From the NCBI RefSeq assembly GCF_000013985.1, contig NC_008048.1, positions 434,001 through 498,000 on the forward strand: a DNA stretch of 64,000 nt, given 5' to 3'. Source of the DNA: Sphingopyxis alaskensis RB2256 (GTDB lineage Bacteria > Pseudomonadota > Alphaproteobacteria > Sphingomonadales > Sphingomonadaceae). The notes beneath the pieces are model-generated. The model made no database searches. It had not been told where the DNA came from and saw nothing but the letters and a program-made list of their open reading frames with translations. Made by a program: the position numbers and the translations under genes. Of this stretch, positions 16,424 to 25,839 are shown in pieces; the stretch's first letter is position 1, and each line of letters begins with the position of its first letter.

Positions 16424-18895
16424 GATGTATTCCCGCGGGGACAGGTCGATCTCCAGCGCTTCGCGCTCCTCGTCGGAGAGGTCGGCAAGCCGCCGGTCGA
16501 GCATGGCTTCTGCCGTCGAGACCAGCTGGACGACCACAGCGTGACCATCGGCAATCGCCGTATCGATCGCGGGCAGCAAGCTGGGGAGCTTCATAGACAG
16601 AAGCAGCTGCGCGAAGAAGCGCTGCTTCGTTCCCTCGAAGATCGACAGCGCTGCCGACTTGGCACCCGAGTTGAGCGTGCCCCCGGTCTCGCTGTCAACG
16701 ATCCGTGTGGCCTCGAGCGCTTCGCGCAGGTTGGCGTGAATGATCGCCCAGGCCTCGGCATAGGCATCGTAGACCGAGATCTGATCCTCGGTCAGGCAAT
16801 GCTCGAGGATCTCGTATTCGACACCAGCGAACGAAAGGGCCCGGGCGGTGTAGAGGCCGAGCGACTTGAGGTCCCGCGCGACGAGTTCCATCGCGGCGAT
16901 GCCGCCGTCGCGAATGTCGGTAACGAAGGCCTCGCGATTGGCGAAGGCGGTCTCCGGACCCCAGAGCCCGAGGCGCGTCGCATAGGCCAGGTTGTTGACG
17001 TCTGATGCACCGGTTGCCGAAGCGTAGAGTACCCTCGCCCGGGGCAGGAGGTTCTGCAGGCGCACACCGGCAATGCCCTGCTCCGATCCCTTGACCTTGC
17101 CCCGCGATCCTTCACCGCCGGCAGCATTGGCCATGGCGTGCGCTTCGTCGAACACGATCACGCCGTTGAACTCCTCACCGGCCCAGGCGAGGATTTGGTC
17201 GAGACGTGTTGCATCGCTCCGCCCAGACCGAAGGGTCGGATAGGTGACGAAGAGGATCCCGTCGCGCATGGCGATGGGGGTGCCGAGTTTCCAGGACGCT
17301 AGAGCTTGGATGTCGATCGGGAGGCCCCCAAGCGCAGCCCAGTCGCGCCGGGCATCTTCGAGCAACGCCTCGTTCTTCGAAATCCAGATATGGCGGCGTT
17401 CCCCGCGCACCCAGCGGTCGAGAATGACGCTCGCAACCTGACGGCCCTTCCCGGCACCCGTTCCGTCCCCGAGGAAATAGCCCTGCCGGTAGACCTGACC
17501 TTCTGCCGAGGCCTTGAGCGAACAGCCCTTGTCCTCGGGCTCGAACCGGCCATGCAAATCGCGGGCGTGAGCGCTGGCGGCGTAGATCAGGGTCTCTGCC
17601 TGGGCAGCAGACAGCAGTCCCTTGACGATAAGCCCGTCAGGCAGCTGCGGCACCGCGTCCGGCTTGGGTGCCGAAATCGACCCCATGGCGACGGACTCGA
17701 CGAGCGGCGTTGGATGCCCGGCCGCGCCATTGATCACGATCCTGCTTGGGCGATAGGGCAGATAGTGGCCGACCTGGGCTCCAAGCGGCGCAGGTTTTTC
17801 AAGCGCCTCGTAGGTCAATGCGCCGATGGTCATCGACGCGGCTCGCGTGGTCGTTGACGGGGCCGGGGGTGGTCTGCGTGGCGCGGTTAGCAGACGGAAC
17901 GGCGCACGAGCCGGAAGAGTCGATTGTTCAGCGATAGCCTGCCTGCTGGCGCGAGCAGGCAAGGCATCGACAAGATCGACCAGCTGGCGGAACTCGTTCG
18001 TGCGAATTGCGACGGGCTCGTTGACGCCTTCCACCTTATCGAGAACCAGCAGCCGCGTGGTGATCCCGGTGCCGTTCTTGATGAAGGCACGTTCGACCGC
18101 GGCATTGAGCCGCATCGACACTGGCCCCTTCGCCCGGGCCAGAAACCGCGCGCAATCGAACCATTCAGGCATGATCGCGACCAGCCGCCCGCCGGGGGCA
18201 AGCCGGTTCCAGGCCGAGCGCAGATGCCTCGCTCCGGTGCGGCCATCGTGGCCCCGCTCGATCCCATGAGAATACGGCGGGTTCATCAGCACGACGCTCG
18301 GTGCGATGGCCGGATCGAGCAATTCGTCGATCAGCTCGGCATCATGTCCGGTCACGTGGGCAGCCGGGAACACAGCAGTCAGGCAGTCGCGGCGCAGCGG
18401 CGAGATTTCGTTCAAGGCAAGGTGCGTGCCGGCTTTGGTCGCCCAGACTGCGAGCATACCGGTACCGGCCGAGGGTTCGAGCACGAGTTCGTCGGCGACC
18501 AGCGCGCAAGCCCGGGCAGCGAGCCAAGCAAGGCGCGGCGGCGTTGCGAATTGTTGCCATTCGATCTGCTCGTCGCTGCGATTGGTCTGGGTCGGAATTC
18601 GGTCATCGAGGGAGAAGAAGAACTGTTCCGCCTCGTCGATCGGGCTCGAGAGCTGGATCTGATCGCACGCTTGCAGGTATTGAACCTGTGCCAGCTCTAG
18701 AGCTGCGTGGGCGTCACGCACCGACCAACGCCCGAGAGCATCGCTGCCCCCGAAGTGCTCGCTCATGATACGCGTCACGTCGCTGCGTGACAGCGCGCGG
18801 CCTGCTGCGAGCTCTGAAGCCATGACCTGGGCCGCCGTCGCAACAGCGGGCGGTGATGGTTCATCGAATGCAAAAGCGAGGGAAGAATTGGACAT
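16421..18895 (-). CDS. N-terminal part of strawberry-notch-type methyltransferase/helicase (split gene)
   Basis: Protein of 824 residues. Residues 100-300 are a class I methyltransferase-like domain with LEPSAGTGMLA (139-149) and NPPYS (205-209), the motif of N6-adenine or similar amino-methyltransferases. From about 350 comes a superfamily 2-like helicase lobe: GDGTGAGKGRQ (475-485, Walker A) and DEAH (582-585), as in the Strawberry-Notch AAA domain. It ends LSPREYI at a TAA created by the RIT junction; the second lobe is at 10934-12769. The intact family (about 1400 residues) is common on plasmids and integrative elements, where it is thought to act on incoming DNA. Helicase function in the split state is doubtful; the methyltransferase domain is whole. 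Confidence 0.85.
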   Translation of the reverse strand: MSNSSLAFAFDEPSPPAVATAAQVMASELAAGRALSRSDVTRIMSEHFGGSDALGRWSVRDAHAALELAQVQYLQACDQIQLSSPIDEAEQFFFSLDDRIPTQTNRSDEQIEWQQFATPPRLAWLAARACALVADELVLEPSAGTGMLAVWATKAGTHLALNEISPLRRDCLTAVFPAAHVTGHDAELIDELLDPAIAPSVVLMNPPYSHGIERGHDGRTGARHLRSAWNRLAPGGRLVAIMPEWFDCARFLARAKGPVSMRLNAAVERAFIKNGTGITTRLLVLDKVEGVNEPVAIRTNEFRQLVDLVDALPARASRQAIAEQSTLPARAPFRLLTAPRRPPPAPSTTTRAASMTIGALTYEALEKPAPLGAQVGHYLPYRPSRIVINGAAGHPTPLVESVAMGSISAPKPDAVPQLPDGLIVKGLLSAAQAETLIYAASAHARDLHGRFEPEDKGCSLKASAEGQVYRQGYFLGDGTGAGKGRQVASVILDRWVRGERRHIWISKNEALLEDARRDWAALGGLPIDIQALASWKLGTPIAMRDGILFVTYPTLRSGRSDATRLDQILAWAGEEFNGVIVFDEAHAMANAAGGEGSRGKVKGSEQGIAGVRLQNLLPRARVLYASATGASDVNNLAYATRLGLWGPETAFANREAFVTDIRDGGIAAMELVARDLKSLGLYTARALSFAGVEYEILEHCLTEDQISVYDAYAEAWAIIHANLREALEATRIVDSETGGTLNSGAKSAALSIFEGTKQRFFAQLLLSMKLPSLLPAIDTAIADGHAVVVQLVSTAEAMLDRRLADLSDEEREALEIDLSPREYI

Positions 18896-18935
18896 GGGAA
18901 CCTCCTGACGAGGTCCTGCGCCGGGCAGGCCTCAA

Positions 18936-19865
18936 TCAGCCGAAGGCCCCCTCCCCTCTGCCCAACGGGTCAGGTTTACGGGCAAGCCGGGACTTCAGCT
19001 CATCGTTCCAGTCAAAACCGGGCGAGGCCGGAACTCGTGAGTGGATGACACGACTAGGTGCAGCGTAAGCCTTCAGCGCTCTCTTCTCGGCGAGAGCGCC
19101 TCCGGCATCATTGTCGATAAACAGGAAAAGCTCGCGGACACTCTCCGGAATGGAAACGAGACCGAAGCGCTCATTCCCGAGCGTTGCCCAGCACGGGACT
19201 CCGAACAGCTGCATGGCTGACAGGGCGCTCTCGATACCTTCGGCAAGTCCAAGACGCCCTTGCACCGGCGGCACCAGTCTGACGGCGCCACAGCCAAGGG
19301 TGCCAAGCGCACGCTTGGGCCGCTCGAAAGCGGCAAGCTTGCCGCTCGCCAAGTCGAGAAACGTTCGGTGTACCGCGATTATGCCAATGTCGGTTGTTAC
19401 TGCGGCCAGCATCGCGGGGAGAAATTGGACAGCGCCGCGCGGCCCGAGCGGCGTGCGCGCTAGGTAGCGGAGTTGATCGGATCCGCGCAGAAGACCGCGC
19501 TGCGCAAGGTATTGTACGGCAGGGCTGTCGGAGCTCGCCGTCGCCGATTGCCACAAGCGCCGCGCATTGGGACTGAAGTCGCGATATCTATGCTTTTCGA
19601 TGGTCTCAGCGTCTGAAGCGTTGAAAAGGTCGCGGCTGCGAACGCCTTGGCGATCCAGCGCCGCAATGACGTCCTCATTCAGGCATCCCGCGAAGCAGTG
19701 AAACAGGATGGCTTTGCGCCCCAAGGTCACACTCAGCGACGGAGTTCGATCGTCGTGCGCGGGGCAGCAGCACATGCCTTTGCCCCGACTCCATGTACCC
19801 TGAAGGCTTTCAACGATAGTGCGGGCTCGGCGTTCGAGTTGATGAGCTTTGTCTAACGGGGGCAT
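18936..19865 (-). CDS. CHC2-zinc-finger/Toprim protein (DUF7146-like primase-type)
   Basis: Protein of 309 residues from the ATG at 19863-19865 ([14 protein letters not shown]). Residues 30-60 have a zinc-ribbon like that of Dna[16 protein letters not shown] then FHCFAGC. The C-terminal half has a Toprim domain with [12 protein letters not shown] (Glu) and [11 protein letters not shown] (DxD). This combination is usual for element-borne primase-like proteins linked to strawberry-notch helicases. It lies 40 bases upstream of the helicase gene on the same strand and was probably co-transcribed with it. A much longer in-frame start at 20219 overlaps the divergent transglycosylase gene and is rejected. 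Confidence 0.82.
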   Translation of the reverse strand: MPPLDKAHQLERRARTIVESLQGTWSRGKGMCCCPAHDDRTPSLSVTLGRKAILFHCFAGCLNEDVIAALDRQGVRSRDLFNASDAETIEKHRYRDFSPNARRLWQSATASSDSPAVQYLAQRGLLRGSDQLRYLARTPLGPRGAVQFLPAMLAAVTTDIGIIAVHRTFLDLASGKLAAFERPKRALGTLGCGAVRLVPPVQGRLGLAEGIESALSAMQLFGVPCWATLGNERFGLVSIPESVRELFLFIDNDAGGALAEKRALKAYAAPSRVIHSRVPASPGFDWNDELKSRLARKPDPLGRGEGAFG

Positions 19866-19989
19866 CGACCTACTCCGGTTGAGGTGCCCTCCCCGCGCAG
19901 CCTCCGCTCTGCACTTGCGCCAAACCAATTTCCTACGTCGGTTGTTCTTTATATGTTCCCACTCGATTCGACTAGACAAGGATCGAGAA

Positions 19990-20646
19990 ATGACAATCAA
20001 AACTCTCTTGATCGCAGGCATCGCGATCACCTCTGCTATCCCGGCCAGTGCCCAGGAGTTGCCAACGCCAGCAACAATCGAAGCAACCGCCAGCCACTCC
20101 GACGGCATTCGGATTGCTAAAACATCGAATGGCTTCCAGCTGGTCGAGCATGGGCTCTGGCGATCTGCCCAAGACGGCCCGGCGCCTGTTGTGACTGTGC
20201 CGCGAACTGGTCGGGTCAACCTGCCCTACAGATACGAGCGGAATCCCCAACCTGGCCCATCCGGCTTCAGGCGAGCAAGCTACCTTCCCCACATCTATGC
20301 GGCAGAAGCGAAGTACTCATTGCCCGCGGGCCTGCTCGATGCGCTCGTTTGGACGGAATCTCGCTACAACCCTTTGGCGGTCAGTCCGGCGGGTGCCGCG
20401 GGCCTTGGGCAGCTGATGCCCGCAACGGCAAAGGAACTCGGGGTCTTCAACCGATTTGACCCCATGGCTAACATCTTCGGCGCTGCGCGGTATCTCCGGC
20501 AGATGCTCGACAGGTTTGGCGTGGTTCACCTTGCGGTCGCTGCCTACAATGCCGGTCCAAGGGCAGTTGAACGCGCAGGTGGCATTCCCCGCAATGGCGA
20601 AACACCCGGATATGTCCGCGACGTCCTGCGGCACTGGCAGTTTTAG
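19990..20646 (+). CDS. Secreted lytic transglycosylase (SLT domain)
   Basis: Protein of 218 residues with a signal peptide ([22 protein letters not shown]). The SLT fold occupies residues 100-215: [14 protein letters not shown] with catalytic Glu123, [12 protein letters not shown] and AVAAYNAGP. It cleaves peptidoglycan. On conjugative elements such enzymes often open the wall for the transfer apparatus (VirB1-like), and the location next to the integrase makes that use plausible. It is divergent from the Toprim gene. Confidence 0.88.
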   Translation: MTIKTLLIAGIAITSAIPASAQELPTPATIEATASHSDGIRIAKTSNGFQLVEHGLWRSAQDGPAPVVTVPRTGRVNLPYRYERNPQPGPSGFRRASYLPHIYAAEAKYSLPAGLLDALVWTESRYNPLAVSPAGAAGLGQLMPATAKELGVFNRFDPMANIFGAARYLRQMLDRFGVVHLAVAAYNAGPRAVERAGGIPRNGETPGYVRDVLRHWQF

Positions 20647-20700
20647 TACGAACTGCACCGAGTGGCACTTGATCGGATTGAATGCTTCTACTCACGGGCG

Positions 20701-21954
20701 TCACGCAGCCCGCTTTCGTCCCTTCCTGATGTCGAGCACCTTGCGCCCATCGAGGAAATCAGCCCAGTCCTGCATCATTCGCCGGCGGGGTGCGAGATAC
20801 TCTGCCGCGTTGTAAGCCCCCCGCACATCATTCTTCTCTGAATGAGCGAGCTGCATCTCGACCCAATCCTCATGGTACTTCCGGATCCACATCGCTGGCT
20901 TGCCAAACTCAACCAACTGCTCGTTCGCCCATGTGCTGGCGAGCCCTCGAAAGCCGTGGATGGTCTGCCTACTATGATAGCCAAGGCGGTAAAGCGCATA
21001 GATCATCGTGTTTTCAGACAACGGCTTGTCTGGGTGGGTCCCGGGAAACAGGTGATCACCGGTCGCCGTCGATACCATTTTTCTAGCAATGAGTGCGGCC
21101 TGAGCGGAGAGTGGCACAAGGTGTTCACGCCCCATCTTCATGCGCGCAGCCGGAATTCGCCAAACGGTATCCGTACCATCGAGATTTTCAAATTCGGATT
21201 TGACAGCCAGTCGAAGCTCTTTTGTCCTGACCCAGGTAAGCAAGGCGAATAGTACCGCATCGCGGGTGATTGCCGAGCGCCGGTCACCTTCCTCTTGATA
21301 TGCTCGGAGCTTTTCGAGGAACGCAGGCACTTCATCAAGAGGAAGGCGGCTCATGTGCTTCACCCTGGGCCGGGGCTTGAGGGCTCCACTAAGGTGAGCA
21401 GTGGGATCGCTGGATGCCAGCCCGCAAGCAATCGCGAACTGAAAGACCTGCCCTACCCCTTGCTTGGCACGCCGACTGATATCCAGCGCGCCTCGTATCT
21501 CAATCTTGCGGATCATCTCCAGGACCTCGGGGGCAGTGATCTCATGGATCAGCCTCTGTCCTAGGGAGGGGAACACGTCCCGCTCCATTCGTGACCAGAC
21601 ACGTTCGGCATGTGCCGGATTCAACGCCGACTGGCGGTTCTCGTGCCAACGTTTCGCCACCATGTAGAAGGTGTCACCGTTCTCCGATATAACCTCCCTC
21701 TTGGCCTTCATTGGATCCTTGCCCTCGGCAAGGAGCGCCTTGGCCGCTTTGCGTTTGTCCCGGGCGGCGGCGATCCCCAACGCCGGATAAGCGCCAAACG
21801 ACAGCAACTTCTCCTTGCCTGCAAATCGGTATTTCATCCGCCAAAGCTTCGTGCCGTTCGGCTGGACGAGCAGGAACAAGCCTTCGCTGTCGGCAAGCTT
21901 GTACGCTCTCTCGCGTGGCTTTGCATTCTTGGCTTGAGTCTCCGTCAGAGGCAT
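20701..21954 (-). CDS. P4-type tyrosine integrase of the tRNA-linked element
   Basis: Protein of 417 residues, the usual length. The N-terminus (MPLTETQAKNAKPRERAYKLADSEGLFLLV) is the DUF4102 arm-binding domain of P4-like integrases. The central SAM-like domain and catalytic domain follow, with RTKELRLA, HGFRGLASTWANE, and a C-terminal QLAHSEKNDVRGAYNAAEYL holding the nucleophilic Tyr. The gene starts about 180 bases from the 3' end of a tRNA-Met gene and points away from it. It should catalyse integration and excision at that tRNA. Confidence 0.94.
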   Translation of the reverse strand: MPLTETQAKNAKPRERAYKLADSEGLFLLVQPNGTKLWRMKYRFAGKEKLLSFGAYPALGIAAARDKRKAAKALLAEGKDPMKAKREVISENGDTFYMVAKRWHENRQSALNPAHAERVWSRMERDVFPSLGQRLIHEITAPEVLEMIRKIEIRGALDISRRAKQGVGQVFQFAIACGLASSDPTAHLSGALKPRPRVKHMSRLPLDEVPAFLEKLRAYQEEGDRRSAITRDAVLFALLTWVRTKELRLAVKSEFENLDGTDTVWRIPAARMKMGREHLVPLSAQAALIARKMVSTATGDHLFPGTHPDKPLSENTMIYALYRLGYHSRQTIHGFRGLASTWANEQLVEFGKPAMWIRKYHEDWVEMQLAHSEKNDVRGAYNAAEYLAPRRRMMQDWADFLDGRKVLDIRKGRKRAA

Positions 21955-22131
21955 GGGGGTATCGCTCCTTTCCGATACACCGCAAAACTACCCCCAAAAT
22001 ACCCCCACACCAAATCTGGCTGCATGTGGAAGGCCATGGGCACATGCGGACGCGAATCACCCGCAACCCTCTGCTTTTCTTTCGATTTTTGGAAAAATGC
22101 GGAAGCTGTCGGAAGCTTCCGGATAAGGAGA
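21955..22131. promoter_or_regulatory. Attachment region between integrase and tRNA-Met, with arm-type repeats
   Basis: TACCCCC-type heptamers occur near 21990-22008 (twice, in the same orientation), and GGGGGTA appears in the opposite orientation at the integrase start (21956-21962). Such G-tract repeats next to a DUF4102 integrase are like arm-binding sites. The core site should be the 3' part of the tRNA (about 22132-22150). The partner site is beyond the left edge. Confidence 0.5.
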
Positions 22132-22208
22132 TGGTAGCGGAGGAGGGACTCGAACCCCCGACACGCGGATTATGATTCCGCTGCTCTAACCTGCTGAGCT
22201 ACTCCGCC
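22132..22208 (-). tRNA. tRNA-Met (CAU), elongator type
   Basis: On the minus strand a full cloverleaf can be folded. The acceptor GGCGGAG pairs with CTCCGCT (G1-U72 wobble). The D-arm is AGCTCAGCAGGTTAGAGC. The anticodon stem is GCGGA/TCCGC with loop ATCATAA (anticodon CAT). The T-arm contains GGTTCGAGTCC, and CCA is encoded at 22132-22134. Sequence around the anticodon matches the alphaproteobacterial elongator tRNA-Met rather than initiator or Ile-CAU types. It marks the element/chromosome boundary. Confidence 0.93.
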
Positions 22209-22269
22209 CCATGGGGCCGCCATTTCGGGCGAGCCGCGCCTATAGGCAGGCTCGTCGCGCCGGTCAATA

Positions 22270-22875
22270 TCATCTGCGTGCCCCCCGGAAAGAGAGGGCA
22301 AATGCCGATTCCCAGGGGCCTCCGCGATAATGATACGCCGCGAGTCCGGCGATCGTCAGCGAGCGCGGGCGGAAGTCGGCGGCCAGCGCGGCGAGCAGCG
22401 CGCGTGCTGCCGCCGTCGTCGCCTTGTTCTGGACGGTGATGTGGAGCCGCGGCGTCCCCCGGTCCTGCGCGGTGAGCATCCCCCAAAAATGATCGGCGAT
22501 GCGTTCGCGAATCGCAAGGAGATCCGGGCTGTCGATGCGGAAGGCGACGCCCCGCCCCAGCAAATAGACCTCGCGCAGCATCGCAGCGGGCGGCGGCGTG
22601 TCGGCGGCGATCCTGCGGAGCAGGCGCGCAAGCTCGTCGAGGCACGACGGCGGTAGTTGATGGAACAGCGTGACATGCGCCGCGAGATGATTGCGTTCGG
22701 GTGGAAAATGGGCCGCGCGGAGCGCGTCGAAACGGCGCTGATCTGCCGCGCCCATCGATGCTGTGACGATGATGGGCGCGGCGCCAGGGAACCGGACGGG
22801 AGGGGGGATATCCGGGCCGCTGTCGTCGGGATCGGCAAGGCGAGGCCGCGTCGTACCGCTGTTGCCACTGCCCAT
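22270..22875 (-). CDS. 2'-5' RNA ligase / 2H phosphoesterase family protein
   Basis: Protein of 201 residues from the ATG at 22873-22875; an internal start at MGAADQRRF is also possible. Two H-x-T motifs mark the 2H fold: AAHVTLFHQL and LHITVQNK. Members act on 2',5' or cyclic phosphodiester ends of RNA or nucleotides; the substrate is not predictable here. The open frame extends much further upstream, but that part is only out-of-frame sequence over neighbouring genes. Confidence 0.85.
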   Translation of the reverse strand: MGSGNSGTTRPRLADPDDSGPDIPPPVRFPGAAPIIVTASMGAADQRRFDALRAAHFPPERNHLAAHVTLFHQLPPSCLDELARLLRRIAADTPPPAAMLREVYLLGRGVAFRIDSPDLLAIRERIADHFWGMLTAQDRGTPRLHITVQNKATTAAARALLAALAADFRPRSLTIAGLAAYHYRGGPWESAFALSFRGARR

Positions 22876-22967
22876 GGGGAACGACCTTTCCCGATGCCGA
22901 TGTTTCTGTCCGATCACGACGCCGCGATCCAATCGATTAAATGCGTCAGATTGATCGCTGCACTCGA

Positions 22968-23726
22968 TCAAATTGCGGTGCCGTCCCAAAAGGCGCGCAG
23001 CGCGGCGGCGACCGCCCCCGGCCGTTCGGCGATCGCCCAATGGCCGGCGCCGTCGATGACCGTAAGCGGCGTGCCTGTCGCCGCGGCATAACGCTGTGCG
23101 ACCGCCAGCTCGACATAGGGATCGCCGGCGCCCCAGATCAGCGCGCCCCGCGCAGGCAGCTTCGGAATGTCGAGCGCCCAGTCCTGCGCAAAGCTCAGCC
23201 CCTTGGCCGACCGATAGAGTTTGAGGATCGCGCGGCGCTTGTCCCTGTTCTTCCACTGCGCGGCCTCTTCCGCCGCGATGTCGGCAGGCATCCCCTGCGC
23301 CGCAAGCGCCGCGGCGAGCTTGTCCGCCCTGCTCAGCGCCATGAAGAGTTCGCCGAGGATCGGCGTGTTCCAGATGCGCGCGATGCGGTGGCCGCGATAG
23401 TCGGACTCGATCACCGCGTTCGAAATCGCCCAGCTGCGGATGAGGTCGGGTCGCAGCATCGCGACGCGCTGCGCGATCAGCGCCCCCCAGTCGTGCCCGA
23501 CGATGTCGATCGGGCCATGCGCCGCGAACAGTGCCTCGGCCTGCTTCACCGCCCAGTCGGCATAGACCTCCTTCGTCGCGGCAAAACCCGCGGGCAGCGG
23601 TGCGGTGAAACCGGGCAGCGCCGGAACCGCGACGGGCGTGCCGCCGAGATCGAGCGCGGCGAGCAGAGGGCGCCAGATCGCCGGGCTGTCGGGCACACCG
23701 TGCAGAAAGAGCTTGGCGGTCGTCAC
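22968..23726 (-). CDS. Alpha/beta-hydrolase with Asp nucleophile (epoxide hydrolase/haloalkane dehalogenase-like)
   Basis: Protein of 252 residues. The oxyanion segment is LFLHGVPDSP; the nucleophile elbow is VGHDWGA, where Asp replaces the Ser of esterases. The late acid and histidine lie in GAGDPYVELA and DGAGHWAIAERP. The Asp-Trp pair after His is typical of epoxide hydrolases and haloalkane dehalogenases. It has no signal peptide. Its ATG overlaps the stop of the upstream Kelch lipoprotein gene, so the two are probably co-transcribed. The substrate is unknown. Confidence 0.82.
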   Translation of the reverse strand: MTTAKLFLHGVPDSPAIWRPLLAALDLGGTPVAVPALPGFTAPLPAGFAATKEVYADWAVKQAEALFAAHGPIDIVGHDWGALIAQRVAMLRPDLIRSWAISNAVIESDYRGHRIARIWNTPILGELFMALSRADKLAAALAAQGMPADIAAEEAAQWKNRDKRRAILKLYRSAKGLSFAQDWALDIPKLPARGALIWGAGDPYVELAVAQRYAAATGTPLTVIDGAGHWAIAERPGAVAAALRAFWDGTAI

Positions 23727-24871
23727 GACGCCCCCGTGGGCAGATGGATGACCCAGCTTCGATCGGTCGGGTCGATCCCCTTTTCGCTGTAGCCGCCGGC
23801 GAGCAGGGCCCGCCGCGAATCGACACGGACCATCGCCATGAAGTTCCAGCGCTCGCCCAGATCGTAATCGACCCGGCTGCTCCGGCCGCGCGCGACATCG
23901 AAAATCTCGGGCGCCATGTCGTCCGCCGCCACGAGCACGCGGTTGCCCGGCAGTAGCAGCAGGGCATCGGCCAGCTTGTAGCGTCCGGCGAGCAATTGCC
24001 CCGCAACCACGAAGCGGCCCGTGGCCGCGTCGAACCGTTCGACCGAACGCAGTTTCCCGGCGGAATCGCGTTCAGTGGCGCCGCCGACGATCAGCACGTC
24101 GCCATTGTCGAGCCGGAGCGCGCCATGCTTGTAGCGTCCCTGGGCCAGCGACCCGGCCGCCTCGAATCGCCCCGTGGCCGGATCGAAGATTTCCGCGCTC
24201 GCGAGCGCGATCCGGGGGCTCCGTTCGGCACGGCCGCCACCAACCAACAGCACCCGGCCATCGGACAGCAGGGTGGCGCTGGCCCCGGCGCGCGGCGTGA
24301 CCAGCCTGCCCGTCGCCGACAGCGTTCCACTGGCGGGATCGAAGATCAGCGCATCGCCGAGCGCATCCTGGCCGTCATAACCACCGGCGATCAGGACGCG
24401 TCCGTCGGCAAGCCCCACGACGGCGGGATTGGCGCGGGGTCCGCCGAGCGCCGGTCCCGCGACCGACCTGCCCGTTGCGGGGTTGAATATCTCGATCGCC
24501 GTGGCCGGGCGCCCGTCGATCCAGCCGCCCGTGATCAGCACCCGGCCGTCGCGCAGCGCGACGGCCGATGGCTGGACATGCGCGGCGAGCAGGCGGCCAC
24601 TGCCGATCAGCGCCATGCTTGCCGCATCGATGATGTCGACGGTTGCGCTGGCGGGGCCGACGTCGCACCCCGAGCGCACACATCCGCCAATGGCCAGCAG
24701 CTTGCCGTCCGCGGTCGCGATCAGTTGATGGGCAGCCCGCGGCGCGCCGAGGCGCGGCCCGTCCTCGAAGCGAAGGTCGGCGGCTTGCAGACCGGCCGCA
24801 TCCTCCCCGTTCGCCGCGCAGCCGGCAAGTCCGATGACCAGAGCCAGGGTGATCGAGACGGTCCGTATCAT
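23723..24871 (-). CDS. Kelch-repeat lipoprotein
   Basis: Protein of 382 residues from the ATG at 24869-24871. The signal peptide ends in a lipobox (VIGLAGC), so the protein should be lipid-anchored in the envelope. The rest is a run of Kelch-like blades with repeated DGRVLIAGG / EIFDPATGR patterns (about six), predicting a beta-propeller. A longer start at 24937 would disrupt the lipoprotein signal. The partner is not evident; it precedes a hydrolase gene with overlapping ends. Confidence 0.85.
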   Translation of the reverse strand: MIRTVSITLALVIGLAGCAANGEDAAGLQAADLRFEDGPRLGAPRAAHQLIATADGKLLAIGGCVRSGCDVGPASATVDIIDAASMALIGSGRLLAAHVQPSAVALRDGRVLITGGWIDGRPATAIEIFNPATGRSVAGPALGGPRANPAVVGLADGRVLIAGGYDGQDALGDALIFDPASGTLSATGRLVTPRAGASATLLSDGRVLLVGGGRAERSPRIALASAEIFDPATGRFEAAGSLAQGRYKHGALRLDNGDVLIVGGATERDSAGKLRSVERFDAATGRFVVAGQLLAGRYKLADALLLLPGNRVLVAADDMAPEIFDVARGRSSRVDYDLGERWNFMAMVRVDSRRALLAGGYSEKGIDPTDRSWVIHLPTGAS

Positions 24872-24900
24872 GATTCTCCCTCTGCTTTCTGTGTTGCGCC

Positions 24901-25839
24901 TTACATCTCTCCCCGTTCGCGGCGGAGCGCATACCATTTCTGCACATTGGCGTTATGCTCGGCGAGCGTGCGCGCGAAGACGTGGCTGCCGTCGCCACGC
25001 GCGACGAAGAAGAGATAGTCGTTCGCTTCGGGGTCGAGCACCGCCGCAATCGACGCCCTGCCGGGGTTGGCGATCGGCCCCCTGGGCAGCCCCGCCATCG
25101 CATAGGTGTTATAGTCGTTCACCGCCTGGATTTCGGAGCGCAGGATGCGACGGCCGAGCGGCTTGCCCCTGGTGATCGGATAGATGATCGTCGGATCGGC
25201 CTGAAGCCGCATCCCCACGGCGAGGCGGTTGGTATAGACGCCCGCGACGGTGCGGCGCTCGGCAGGAACGGCGGTTTCCTTTTCGACGATCGAGGCGAGC
25301 GTGATCGCCTCATTGCGGTTTCTGACCGCCGTGCGCGGGCTGCGCTTCGCCCAGAGTTCGGCGAAGACCCTGTCCATCGCCGCCTGCATCCGCGCGACCA
25401 CGGCCGCCCGGCTTTCGCCGGTGGTGAAAGCATAGGAGTCGGGCAGGACACTGCCCTCGGCAGGCACAGGGATTTCACCCGTCAGCCGCTCCTCTGCCAT
25501 CAGTCGTTCCCAGACCATGATCGAGGGCATGCCCTCCGGAATCGTTACCAGGCGCTGGATCGTCTTGCCCGACTGGAGCAGCTTCAGGATATCGCCCGCA
25601 TCCATCCCCTTTTCGATTTTATATTCGCCGGGCTTGATCGGCTCGTCCGATCCGAAGAAGCGGGCCTGATTACGAAAACTCGACGCCGAAACGAGGCCGG
25701 CCTCCTCGAGAATCTCGCCGGCCCTGGCGATGCTGGCACCTTTGGGGATGACAACCTCGGCATCTTTCGGCGCGCCGGGCGAGCAGGCGGCGAGCGCCAA
25801 AGTCAGGATTGCGATCCTTAGCCAGCGGAACGGATGCAC
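24901..25839 (-). CDS. mltG: MltG-type endolytic peptidoglycan transglycosylase
   Basis: Protein of 312 residues with an N-terminal lipobox-like signal (LTLALAACSPG) in place of the more common transmembrane anchor. A LysM-like region (VVIPKGASIARAGEIL) precedes the YceG domain, whose catalytic Glu lies in LASIVEKETAVPAERRTVAGVYTNRL. Downstream are the conserved LQADPTIIYPIT and YNTYAMAGLPRGPIANPG. MltG cuts nascent glycan strands and sets their length. In many proteobacteria it follows fabF or acpP; here it does not. Confidence 0.92.
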   Translation of the reverse strand: MHPFRWLRIAILTLALAACSPGAPKDAEVVIPKGASIARAGEILEEAGLVSASSFRNQARFFGSDEPIKPGEYKIEKGMDAGDILKLLQSGKTIQRLVTIPEGMPSIMVWERLMAEERLTGEIPVPAEGSVLPDSYAFTTGESRAAVVARMQAAMDRVFAELWAKRSPRTAVRNRNEAITLASIVEKETAVPAERRTVAGVYTNRLAVGMRLQADPTIIYPITRGKPLGRRILRSEIQAVNDYNTYAMAGLPRGPIANPGRASIAAVLDPEANDYLFFVARGDGSHVFARTLAEHNANVQKWYALRRERGEM

